A DNA stretch of 61,190 bases from CAZVUW01 sp964629825 (lineage in GTDB: Bacteria > Actinomycetota > Nitriliruptoria > Euzebyales > Egibacteraceae), in contig CAZVUW010000005.1 in the NCBI GenBank assembly GCA_964629825.1, forward strand, positions 1-61,190. The letters are read 5' to 3'. Positions 15,814 to 24,000 of this stretch are shown here, piece after piece. A model generated the notes under the pieces. The model worked only from the letters and a program-made list of their open reading frames with translations, ran no database searches and was not told the DNA's origin. The position numbers and the translations under genes were made by a program. Position 1 is the stretch's first letter. Every line of letters begins with the position of its first letter.

Positions 15814-17292
15814 GTGTCGCTCCTAGCCGACCTGCTGGTCGATCGCGCCGGGCTCAGCGACGACGTCGTCGAGCACCTACAGGCGCTGCTGGCGGACTGG
15901 CAGATCCTCGCGGACCTGTCCTTCGCCGACCTGCTCCTGTGGGTGCCGCACTCCCTGCCCGACGGCACGCCGGCGTACCTGTGCGTCGGGCAGATGCGGC
16001 CGTACACGGCCCAGACGATCTACACCGAGGACCTCGTGGGCGAGGCCTTCCCTCGGGTCAACCGGCCCATGGTCGGGCGCGCCTTCAGCGAGCAGCGGGT
16101 GATCCGCGACGCCGACCCGGACTGGTCCACCGGCGTCCCGGTGCGCGAGGAGGCCATCCCTGTCCGCTTCCGCGACGAGGTCGTCGCGGTGGTCACGCGC
16201 GAGGCGAACGTCTCGACCGCGCGCTCGCCGTCCAACCTCGAGCTGACCTACCTGCAGTCGGCCGGCGAGCTGGCGCAGATGCTGGCCGACGGCACCTTCC
16301 CGTACGCAGGCAGCACCTACGACGAGCGGGCGCTGTCGCCGCGCGTCGGCGACGGGATCATGCGCATGGACGCCGACGGCCGTGTCACGTACGCCTCGCC
16401 GAACGCGATCTCGGCCTACCGCCGGCTGGGGTCGCTCGACAACGTCATCGGCCAGACGATCACCGACTTCGATCCGGCGGCGGCGGAGATCGCTGCGGCT
16501 CTCGCCGAGGGGCAGCCGATCGAGAGCGAGGTCGAGCTGCACGGCGCCGCGGTGCTGCGGCGGCTGCTGCCTCTGATCCGCGATGGCAAGGTGACCGGCG
16601 GTCTGCTGCTCGTCCGCGAGGTCACCGAGCTGCGCCGCCATGAGCGGGCCCTTCGGGTCAAGGACGCGACCATCCGCGAGATCCACCACCGCGTGAAGAA
16701 CAACCTCCAGACGGTGGCGTCGCTGCTGCGCCTCCAGGCCAGGCGGCTGCGCTCGGAGGAGGCGCGGGAGGCGCTGTCCGAGAGCGTTCGGCGGATCTCA
16801 TCGATCGCGCTCGTCCACGAGACGCTGAGCCAGGACTCCGGTCAGCGCGTCAGCTTCGAGAAGATCACCCGGCGGATCGTCGACATGATCGCCGACGGGC
16901 TGGTCAACCCGGACGCGCCGGTCGAGTTCGCGATCGAGGGCCACCCGGGGGAGCTGCCGGCGGAGGTTGCCACCCCGCTCGCCCTGGTGCTCACGGAGCT
17001 GCTGCAGAACTGCGTTCAGCACGCCTTCCCGGGGCGCACCAGCACCTCGGCGGGCGAGCCGGTGGGGCACGTCACCGTCGCCTTCGAGCGCGGCACGGCC
17101 ACGATACGCGTGCTGGTCATCGACGACGGCGTCGGCCTGCCGGCCGAGATCTTCGACAACACCGCCCACCTGGGCCTGCAGATCGCCCGCACCCTCGTGG
17201 AGAGCGAGCTCGGGGGGACGTTCCAGCCGTTAGAGCCCGAGGAGGGCGGGCAGGGCGGAACCACGTTCGAGCTGGTCCTGCCCCTGCCCTAG
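15814..17292 (+). CDS. pdtaS: PdtaS-type sensor histidine kinase (GAF-PAS-HisKA_2)
   Basis: A 492-residue cytosolic kinase without membrane helices. The N-terminal GAF-like domain is about 1-160 and a PAS domain about 170-285 (DADGRVTYASPNAISAYRRLG). The HisKA_2 box REIHHRVKNNLQTVASLL has phosphoacceptor His at about residue 291. The HATPase domain has LVLTELLQNCVQHAFPG, VIDDGVGLP and a G-box HLGLQIARTLV. The start GTG 15814 follows AGGAGGT overlapping the previous stop. It corresponds to Rv3220c, which signals to the ANTAR regulator PdtaR (Rv1626); no PdtaR gene is in this window. Its stop is 1 bp from the stop of the convergent whiB1. Confidence 0.92.
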   Translation: MSLLADLLVDRAGLSDDVVEHLQALLADWQILADLSFADLLLWVPHSLPDGTPAYLCVGQMRPYTAQTIYTEDLVGEAFPRVNRPMVGRAFSEQRVIRDADPDWSTGVPVREEAIPVRFRDEVVAVVTREANVSTARSPSNLELTYLQSAGELAQMLADGTFPYAGSTYDERALSPRVGDGIMRMDADGRVTYASPNAISAYRRLGSLDNVIGQTITDFDPAAAEIAAALAEGQPIESEVELHGAAVLRRLLPLIRDGKVTGGLLLVREVTELRRHERALRVKDATIREIHHRVKNNLQTVASLLRLQARRLRSEEAREALSESVRRISSIALVHETLSQDSGQRVSFEKITRRIVDMIADGLVNPDAPVEFAIEGHPGELPAEVATPLALVLTELLQNCVQHAFPGRTSTSAGEPVGHVTVAFERGTATIRVLVIDDGVGLPAEIFDNTAHLGLQIARTLVESELGGTFQPLEPEEGGQGGTTFELVLPLP

Positions 17293-17293
17293 C

Positions 17294-17545
17294 TCAACTA
17301 GCCATGCGGCGGCGGCGCTGGCGGGCGCGACGGAGGGTGCGCCGCTCGTCCTCGGAGAGGCCACCCCAGACCCCTGCGTCCTGATTGGTCTCCAGGGCCC
17401 ACTCCAGGCACTGCTCGATCACGTTGCAGGAGCGGCAGACGGTCTTGGCTCGCTCGACCTGCTCGAGGGCGGGCCCGGTGGTTCCCACGGGGAAGAACAG
17501 CTCGGGGTCCTCGTCTAGGCAGGCAGCTTGCTGGCGCCAGTCCAT
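17294..17545 (-). CDS. whiB1: WhiB1-type iron-sulfur transcription factor
   Basis: I choose ATG 17545 (MDWRQQAACLDEDPELFFPVG). It aligns from the first residue with mycobacterial WhiB1, and the frame extended to 17605 adds an unlikely 20 residues. The 83-residue protein has four cluster cysteines (ACLDED, CRSC, CLEWAL), the GVWGG turn and a basic C-terminal tail RRARQRRRRM that contacts DNA. WhiB1 binds a 4Fe-4S cluster, responds to nitric oxide and interacts with the primary sigma factor. A perfect CRP-type site lies 109 bp upstream of its ATG. Confidence 0.95.
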   Translation of the reverse strand: MDWRQQAACLDEDPELFFPVGTTGPALEQVERAKTVCRSCNVIEQCLEWALETNQDAGVWGGLSEDERRTLRRARQRRRRMAS

Positions 17546-17653
17546 GCGATCGCTCTCTCTCTGTGTCACGGTCGGCGGAGGGCTCCCGGCGGCCTGGGAG
17601 CCCACGCCGAGGCGGGCAGGTTGGGTTGGGCACGACGCTTTGATGCCGGGTGC

Positions 17654-17671
17654 TTGTGAAACGCTTCACAA
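17654..17671. promoter_or_regulatory. CRP/FNR-type operator upstream of whiB1
   Basis: The perfect inverted repeat TTGTGAA-ACGC-TTCACAA contains TGTGA-N6-TCACA, the CRP consensus. It lies in the region between divergent whiB1 and the phosphodiesterase gene. In M. tuberculosis the whiB1 promoter is a known target of the cAMP receptor protein Rv3676, so conserved cAMP control is the likely meaning. No crp gene is in the window. Confidence 0.75.
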
Positions 17672-17785
17672 ACCTGAGCCACGAGGGCAAGCGATACACC
17701 CGTCTTCGGCGAAAACTGTACTACTGCAGGTAGCGTCCGTAAAGGCCCTGCTGGTCAGATCCTGCGGAACGGCGTTCTTTCCGAG

Positions 17786-18520
17786 ATGCGCACGTACGCT
17801 GCCCACATGTCGGTCTTCCAAACCAGCCATTTGCCCGTTTTGGTCGGGCATCGCGGCGCTCCACGGGTGGCGCCCGAGAACACGCTGGAGTCCTTCCTCG
17901 CCGCGGCCGCGCAGGGCGCCGCCTGGGCCGAGATGGACGCCCGTCTGTGCGGGGACGGGACCGTCGTCGTCTACCACGACGCCCACACCCATGACGGCGT
18001 CGCGCTGGTCGAGCGGACCGCGGAGGAGCTGGCAGCCCTCGGCATCCAGACCCTCCGCGAGATCCTCGACGGGCTGCCCGCCGGCCTCGGCATCGACGTC
18101 GAGTGCAAGAACCTGCCGGGCCAGCCCGACTTCTTCGAGGACGGTCGCCTGGGGCTGGCCGTGCGCGACCTGCTCCTGCCGCTCCGGGAGCGGCATCCGG
18201 TGCTGCTCAGCTCCTTCGACCCGCTGATGCTCGAGGCCGTCGGCGACGACCTGCCCACCGGCCTGCTCTACGGGGACACCCTGCGCCTGGACTCCGCCGT
18301 CGAGATCGCCGCGGAGGTCGGCGCGGACGTCCTCTGCCCCCACGTCGACGGGGACCTCCACCGCGACGGGATCGCGGAGGCGCACGCCGCCGGCTTCGCC
18401 CTGCTGGTCTGGACCGTTGACAGCCCCGAGCGCGCCAGGCAGCTGGCCGAGCTGGGCGTCGACGCGCTCTGCACGAACGACCCGGGCGGCATCGCCGCCG
18501 CGCTCAGGCGACGACGGTGA
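17786..18520 (+). CDS. Glycerophosphodiester phosphodiesterase
   Basis: A GDPD TIM-barrel enzyme, up to 244 residues, that hydrolyses glycerophosphodiesters to glycerol-3-phosphate and an alcohol. It has catalytic GHRGAP and PENTLESF, metal ligands in EMDARL and D in VYHDA, and the CTNDPGGI end. There is no signal peptide, so it acts in the cytoplasm. ATG 17807 (MSVFQTS) is a good alternative start: TACGCT lies six bases before it, which would give a leaderless transcript. The 3' end overlaps the opposite-strand lipid kinase by 17 bp. Confidence 0.9.
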   Translation: MRTYAAHMSVFQTSHLPVLVGHRGAPRVAPENTLESFLAAAAQGAAWAEMDARLCGDGTVVVYHDAHTHDGVALVERTAEELAALGIQTLREILDGLPAGLGIDVECKNLPGQPDFFEDGRLGLAVRDLLLPLRERHPVLLSSFDPLMLEAVGDDLPTGLLYGDTLRLDSAVEIAAEVGADVLCPHVDGDLHRDGIAEAHAAGFALLVWTVDSPERARQLAELGVDALCTNDPGGIAAALRRRR

Positions 18521-19406
18521 TGCCGCGCTCGACGTGCTCTATCAGCACGTCGGTGTGCTCGCCGACGAAGTCGCCGTCCACCTGGAGCGGGAGCGGCTCG
18601 GCGCTCGTCAGCTCGAGGCGCTGGGCGTCCTCGCGGTTCCAGGTGAAGCCGAGCCGCGTCACATCGCCGCCGGTGAGCGCCGCCCGGGCGACGCGACCGA
18701 TCGCTGGCAGCGTGAGCTTCGTCAGGCCGAACGCGGCCAGCGGGCGGTCGAACGCGGCCCCGGGGCAGAGCTGCACGGGCAGGCGCCCCAGATAGGTGTA
18801 GGGGTTGGCGTTGCAGACGATGGCGGTGCGGAGCACCCCGGCGTCGGCGCCGTCGACGGCCACGCGGATCTCAGCCTTGCGGTCGTAGCCGTAGGCGAAG
18901 GCGAGGACTCCGCAGTAGAGGAACGAGATCTGCCGCACCGTCCGCTTCAGGCGATGCCGGCGCTCGACGAAGCGCACCACCTCGGCGTCGAACCCGAAGC
19001 CCGCGTTGGCGCCGAAGTAGCGCCCGTTGGCGCGGCCGAGGCTGACGGTGCGCTCGGACCTGCGCTCCAGCGCGCCCAGCAGCGCCACCGTCGCCGCAAC
19101 CGGGTCGTTGGGCAGGCCGAGGTTGCGCGCCCACACGTTGGTCGACCCGCCGGGGATGATGCCGAGCCGGACATCCGTGCCGGCGATCCCCTGGAGGACC
19201 TCGTTGACGGTCCCGTCACCGCCGAGGACAAGGACCACCTCGTGGCCCTCGTGCACCGCCCCGGCCGCGAGGTAGCCGGCGTGGTCGCGCCGCTTGGTGG
19301 CGACCACCTCGAGCTTGAGCACGCGCCCCAGGGTCGCCTTGATCTCCTCGATCACCTCGGGGGTGGTCGTGGTGGCGTTGGGGTTGTAGACGAGCAGCGC
19401 GCGCAC
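18504..19406 (-). CDS. Diacylglycerol/lipid kinase (YegS/BmrU/LCB5 family)
   Basis: A 300-residue DAGK catalytic-domain protein. It has an N-terminal LLVYNPNA, the nucleotide-binding motif VLVLGGDGTVNEVLQG, and IIPGGSTNVWARNLGLP (family GTxNdfAR). The C-terminal beta sandwich includes EPLPLQVDGDFVG. It phosphorylates diacylglycerol or a related lipid at the membrane, recycling lipid for phospholipid synthesis. The overlap with a glycerophosphodiesterase gene fits phospholipid turnover, although the two are convergent rather than cotranscribed. Confidence 0.9.
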   Translation of the reverse strand: MRALLVYNPNATTTTPEVIEEIKATLGRVLKLEVVATKRRDHAGYLAAGAVHEGHEVVLVLGGDGTVNEVLQGIAGTDVRLGIIPGGSTNVWARNLGLPNDPVAATVALLGALERRSERTVSLGRANGRYFGANAGFGFDAEVVRFVERRHRLKRTVRQISFLYCGVLAFAYGYDRKAEIRVAVDGADAGVLRTAIVCNANPYTYLGRLPVQLCPGAAFDRPLAAFGLTKLTLPAIGRVARAALTGGDVTRLGFTWNREDAQRLELTSAEPLPLQVDGDFVGEHTDVLIEHVERGITVVA

Positions 19407-19521
19407 GCGGACCTCGGTTCGGGCTCACGGGGTTGCCGGTCCGCGGCCCGAGACCGCCGCCAGCACATCCACGCTAGCGCTGCCGATAAGAACCAGCGGC
19501 CGGCGCGCGGGGCCGCGGCGG

Positions 19522-20316
19522 CTAGTACTCGGCGTCGCCCTCCATGCCCTGGCGGAGGAACTCCAGGATGCGCGACAGGAGCCGCGACACGTGCATCTGG
19601 CTGATCCCCACCTGCTCGGCGATCTTGCTCTGGGTCATGCCCTTGAAGAAGCGCAGGTAGAGGATCTGGCGCTCGCGCTCGGGCAGTCGCTCGATCAGCG
19701 GCGCCAGCGACGCGAAGTACTCGAGGTTCTCGAGCGCGATGTCCTCGGTCCCGATGCGGTCCAGGCGCATCGGCGTGTCATCGCCGTCGCCGGTTGGCGC
19801 GTCCAGGGAGGTGGTCGAGTAGGCCTGCCCGGACTCGAGCGCCTCCAGGACCTCCTCCTCGCTGACCTCGGCGGCCTTGGCCAGCTCGGGGACGGTCGGG
19901 GAGCGGCCGAGGTCCTGCGTCAGCTGGGCGACCAGCTTGTTCATGCGCAGGCTGAGCTCCTGAAGGCGCCGCGGGACGCGCACCGCCCAGCCCTTGTCGC
20001 GGAAGTAGCGCTTCAGCTCGCCGACGATGGTCGGGGTCGCGTAGGTCGAGAACTCGACTCCGCGCTCGAGGTCGAAGCGGTCGATCGCCTTCAGGAGACC
20101 GACGCTGCCCACCTGCACCAGATCGTCGAGCGGCTCACCGCGGTCCTTGAAGCGGCGGGCGAGGTACTCGACGAGCGGCAGGTGCAGGCGCGCCAGCGCT
20201 TCACGGATCTCCGGGTCGCCGGTCTCGCGCAGCTGTGCGAACAGCCGCTTGGTGTCCTCGCGGGTGTACTCCGTCAAGTTCCGCCCCCCTGCTCCGCGTG
20301 ACGAGCTCGTGCTCAA
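19522..20316 (-). CDS. sigF: SigB/SigF/SigG family RNA polymerase sigma factor
   Basis: A 264-residue sigma factor with regions 2-4. Region 2 is LDDLVQVGSVGLLKAIDRFDLERGVEFSTYATPTIVGELKRYFRDKGW, region 3 includes VRVPRRLQELSLRMN, and region 4 is LPERERQILYLRFFKGMTQSKIAEQVGISQMHVSRLLSRIL. These are hallmarks of the SigF stress/stationary-phase group. The TTG start at 20316 overlaps the TGA of the upstream anti-sigma gene (TTGA), showing translational coupling. No RsbV antagonist gene is in this locus. Confidence 0.94.
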   Translation of the reverse strand: MSTSSSRGAGGRNLTEYTREDTKRLFAQLRETGDPEIREALARLHLPLVEYLARRFKDRGEPLDDLVQVGSVGLLKAIDRFDLERGVEFSTYATPTIVGELKRYFRDKGWAVRVPRRLQELSLRMNKLVAQLTQDLGRSPTVPELAKAAEVSEEEVLEALESGQAYSTTSLDAPTGDGDDTPMRLDRIGTEDIALENLEYFASLAPLIERLPERERQILYLRFFKGMTQSKIAEQVGISQMHVSRLLSRILEFLRQGMEGDAEY

Positions 20317-20696
20317 GGCGACAGATGGGCGGTGCGGCGCTTGGTGAGCACGACCGTGAAGCGAGGCGGATCGCTCTCCACCCGCAGGTCATCCGAGAGG
20401 GCCTGCAGGATCGTCCAGGAGAACGAGGACTCGTCAATCACCGGCGTGTCGCCTTTCACATCGGCGCTCACATGCACCTCGAGCGCCGCCTCCTGGATCA
20501 CCACGTCGACCGAGATGCCAGTGCCCTGGCTGGAGCGCAGGAGCTGCACCGCCGCCTCGTCGACGGCCATCTTCACATCGTCGATCTGGTCGAGGGTGAA
20601 GCCCTCCCGGCCGGCGCAACCTCCCACGACGGTGCGCAGAAGCGCCAGGTAGCCCGGGGTCGGCGGAACGCTCAATGTGACGGTCTGCGGGCTCAC
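20313..20696 (-). CDS. rsbW: RsbW/UsfX-type anti-sigma factor (serine kinase fold)
   Basis: A 127-residue GHKL ATPase-fold protein (HATPase_c_2) with VDEAAVQLLRSS as its N-box-like helix. It precedes sigF as usual. Such proteins bind SigF and release it when an antagonist, often after dephosphorylation, takes over. The canonical N-box asparagine and the G1 DxGxG loop are not clear here (VDEAA, then VKGDTPVIDES). It may therefore bind the sigma factor without being an efficient kinase. Confidence 0.85.
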   Translation of the reverse strand: MSPQTVTLSVPPTPGYLALLRTVVGGCAGREGFTLDQIDDVKMAVDEAAVQLLRSSQGTGISVDVVIQEAALEVHVSADVKGDTPVIDESSFSWTILQALSDDLRVESDPPRFTVVLTKRRTAHLSP

Positions 20697-20814
20697 GGTG
20701 GTCTCCGGCGTCTGGTCCTGCTTGGCCGCGCCACCCTAGCCGACGTGGGCTTACACCGCTCAGAGTGCCACGCCTCTGGGTTGCGCACCTGTCCCGCCGG
20801 GCACCCTGCCCCAC

Positions 20815-21018
20815 ATGAACCTCGACACCTATTACAGGAGCCTGGCAGCGCAGCGGCTGCAGGAGATGGCGGACTCGCTGATCGCGCTGTCGCGGGAGGC
20901 CGAGCGCGCCGATGCACACGAGGCGGCCTTCGAGCTCGCGGACCTGTCCACCCAGCTGCTCGACATGGGGGTCGAGGCCAGCGGCCGCCGCGCCCGCCCG
21001 CACCCCACCGGCCGCTAG
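20815..21018 (+). CDS. Small hypothetical protein upstream of lhr
   Basis: A 67-residue, mostly helical and charged product (NLDTYYRSLAAQRLQEMADSL, SREAERADAHEAAFELADLS). No signal peptide, zinc motif or recognised domain is present. ATG 20815 lies in the divergent space between rsbW and lhr, and no strong ribosome binding site precedes it. It ends 59 bp before lhr. Amphipathic periodicity favours a real gene, but the call is tentative. Confidence 0.45.
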   Translation: MNLDTYYRSLAAQRLQEMADSLIALSREAERADAHEAAFELADLSTQLLDMGVEASGRRARPHPTGR

Positions 21019-21077
21019 CCGGAGCCCGGCGAGGCCACCCGTCCCGCGGCCACCGCGGCCACTACTGTGGGACGACC

Positions 21078-24000
21078 GTGAAGCGCGCCGACCCGCTGCG
21101 AACCTTCTCCGCCCCCACCCGGGAGTGGTTCTCGACCTCGTTCGCCGCGCCCACAGAGGCGCAGGTGCTCGCCTGGGATCGCATCGCGCAGGGCCGCAGC
21201 ACGCTGGTCAGCGCGCCGACCGGGTCGGGCAAGACGCTGGCTGCCTTCCTTGCGGCGCTCGACCGGCTGCTGACCGCGCCGGTCCCCGAGCGGGAGCAGC
21301 GCACCCGTGTCCTATATGTGTCGCCGCTGAAGGCGCTCGCCTATGACGTCGACCGCAACCTGCGTGCGCCGCTGGTCGGGATCCGTCTCGCCGCCGAGCG
21401 CATCGGGCACGCGGTGGCCGACGTGGAGGTGGCGCTGCGCACCGGCGACACGCCGGCAGATGAGCGCCGCAAGCTGGCGCGCCAGCCACCCGACATCCTC
21501 ATCACCACGCCGGAGTCCCTGTTCCTCCTGCTGACCTCGCGGGCGCGCTCGATCCTGACGTCGGTCGAGACGGTGATCCTCGACGAGGTCCACGCCGTCG
21601 CCGGCACCAAGCGGGGCGCCCATCTGGCCCTGAGCATGGAGCGGCTCGAGGCCCTGATCGCGGCCGCCCACCCGGAGCGCGGTCCCCTCCAGCGCATCGG
21701 GCTCAGCGCCACGCTGCGGCCCCACGACGAGGTGGCGCGCTTCCTCGGCGGCGGGACGGTGGCGGCGGACGGCAGCTGGCAGCCCAGACCCGTGGATGTC
21801 GTCGAGGCGCCGCGCGACCGCGACCTCGACGTAGAGATCGTCATCCCGGTCGAGGACATGGGCCGCCTCGGCGAGCTGGTGGAGGAGGTCCCCTCCGGAC
21901 CTGCGGCGGCTGGCGAGTCGCGCCGCTCCATCTGGCCCGCCGTCCACCCGCGCGTCCTCGACCTCATCGAGGCGCACCGCTCCACGATCGTCTTCTGCAA
22001 CTCCCGGCGCCTGACCGAGCGGCTGTGCACCCGGCTCAACGAGCTGCATGCGGAGCGCGTGCGCGACCGTGCGCTGGCCGCAGGCAAGGCGCCCCCGGAG
22101 GTCGTCCCGCCGATCGCGCTCGCCCACCACGGGTCGGTCGCGCGCGAGCAGCGGGTCATCGTCGAGGAGCAGCTCAAGTCCGGACGCCTGCGCTGCGTGG
22201 TCGCGACCTCGTCGCTGGAGCTCGGCATCGACATGGGCGCGGTGGACCTGGTCATCCAGGTCGAGTCGCCCGGCTCGGTCGCGAGCGGGCTCCAGCGGAT
22301 CGGCCGCGCCGGCCACCAGGTGGGCGCCCCGAGCGTCGGCAAGGTGTTCCCGAAGTACCGCGGCGACCTCGTCGAGTGCGCGGTGGTGGTCCGCCGCATG
22401 CGCGCGGGCGCGGTCGAGGAGACGCGCTACCCCCGCAACCCCCTGGACGTGCTCGCCCAGCAGATCGTTGCGATGGTCGCGATGGATCCCTGGCACGTCG
22501 ACGAGCTGTGGCGGACCGTCCGCGGCGCCGCGGTCTTCGCCGAGCTGAGCCAGGCCCAGCTCACCGGCGTGCTCGACATGTTGAGCGGGCGCTACCCCTC
22601 GGACGAGTTCGCCGAGCTGCGCCCGCGCGTGAACTGGGACCGCGTCGAGGACGTGCTCACCCCGCGCCCGTCCGCCCAGCGCCTGGCGGTCACCTCGGGC
22701 GGGACCATCCCCGACCGCGGGCTGTACGGCGTGTTCCTGGCGAGCGATGAGTCCGCGGGCCGCGGTGGCGGCCGCCGCGTGGGTGAGCTCGACGAGGAGA
22801 TGGTCTACGAGACCCGCCCCGGCGAGACGATCGTCCTCGGCTCCACCACCTGGCAGATCGAGGACATCACCCGCGACCAGGTGCTCGTCACGCCGGCGCC
22901 TGGCCTGCCCGGCAAGCTGCCGTTCTGGCACGGCGACGCGCCGGGCCGCCCGTACGAGGTCGGTCGCGCGGTGGGGGAGTTCCTGCGCTCGGTTGCGGCC
23001 GGCGCCGAGCCGGCCGTGCTTGCGCGCGAGTACGGGCTTGACGAGCTCGCCGCCGCCAACCTGGTCGCCTACGTCGGCGAGCAGGTCGAGGCGACGGGCA
23101 CCGTCCCCAGCGACCGCACGATCGTGATCGAGCGCTTCCGCGACGAGATCGGCGACTGGCGGGTCGTCGTGCACTCGCCCTTCGGCGGCCGCGTGCACGC
23201 CCCGTGGGCGCTGGCGATAGAGGCACGCGCCCGCGAGCGCCTCGGCCTGGACGTGCAGACGATGTACGCCGACGACGGGATCGTCGTGCGCGCGCCCGAG
23301 GCCGACGACGCGCCGCCGGGCGAGTCGGTCGTGGTCGAGCCGGACGACGTCGAGGACTTGGTCGTCGCGGAGCTGGCCGGCTCCGCGCTGTTCGCCTCGC
23401 GCTTCCGCGAGTGCGCCGCCCGGGCGCTGCTGCTGCCGCGGCGCCGACCCGGCGGGCGCACGCCCCTGTGGCAGCAGCGGCAGAAGGCCTCGGACCTGCT
23501 CCAGGTCGCCCGCCGCTACGGCAGCTTCCCGATCCTGCTGGAGACCTACCGCGAGGTCCTGCGCGACGTCTTCGATCTGCCGGCGCTGGTCGAGGTGCTC
23601 GAGGCGATCGCGGCGCGCCAGATCCGGGTGGTGCAGGTCGAGACCCCGGTGGCCTCGCCCTTCGCGTCGTCCCTGCTGTTCGACTACGTCGCCGGCTACC
23701 TATATGAGGGCGACGCCCCGCTGGCCGAGCGGCGGGCGTCCGCGCTCACCCTCGAACGCGAGCTCCTCGCCGACCTGCTCGGCGCCGAGGAGCTGCGCGA
23801 GCTGATCGACGCCGACGCGCTCGGCGAGCTCGAGCTCGAGCTGCAGCGCCTGACCCCCGAGCGCCGTGCCCGCAGCGCCGACGACGTCCACGACCTGCTG
23901 CGCACCGTCGGCGATCTGCGCGAAGACGAGGTCGCCGCGCGCTGCGACGGCGACTCCGCCGCGCTGCTGGCCGAGCTGGAGCAGGCGCGTCGCGCCCACC

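Noticed and set aside
20235..21077. N-terminal extension of lhr by 281 codons
   Set aside because: It runs through rsbW and a small gene, and its sequence is Arg/His-rich without homology to Lhr, which begins at about 21078.
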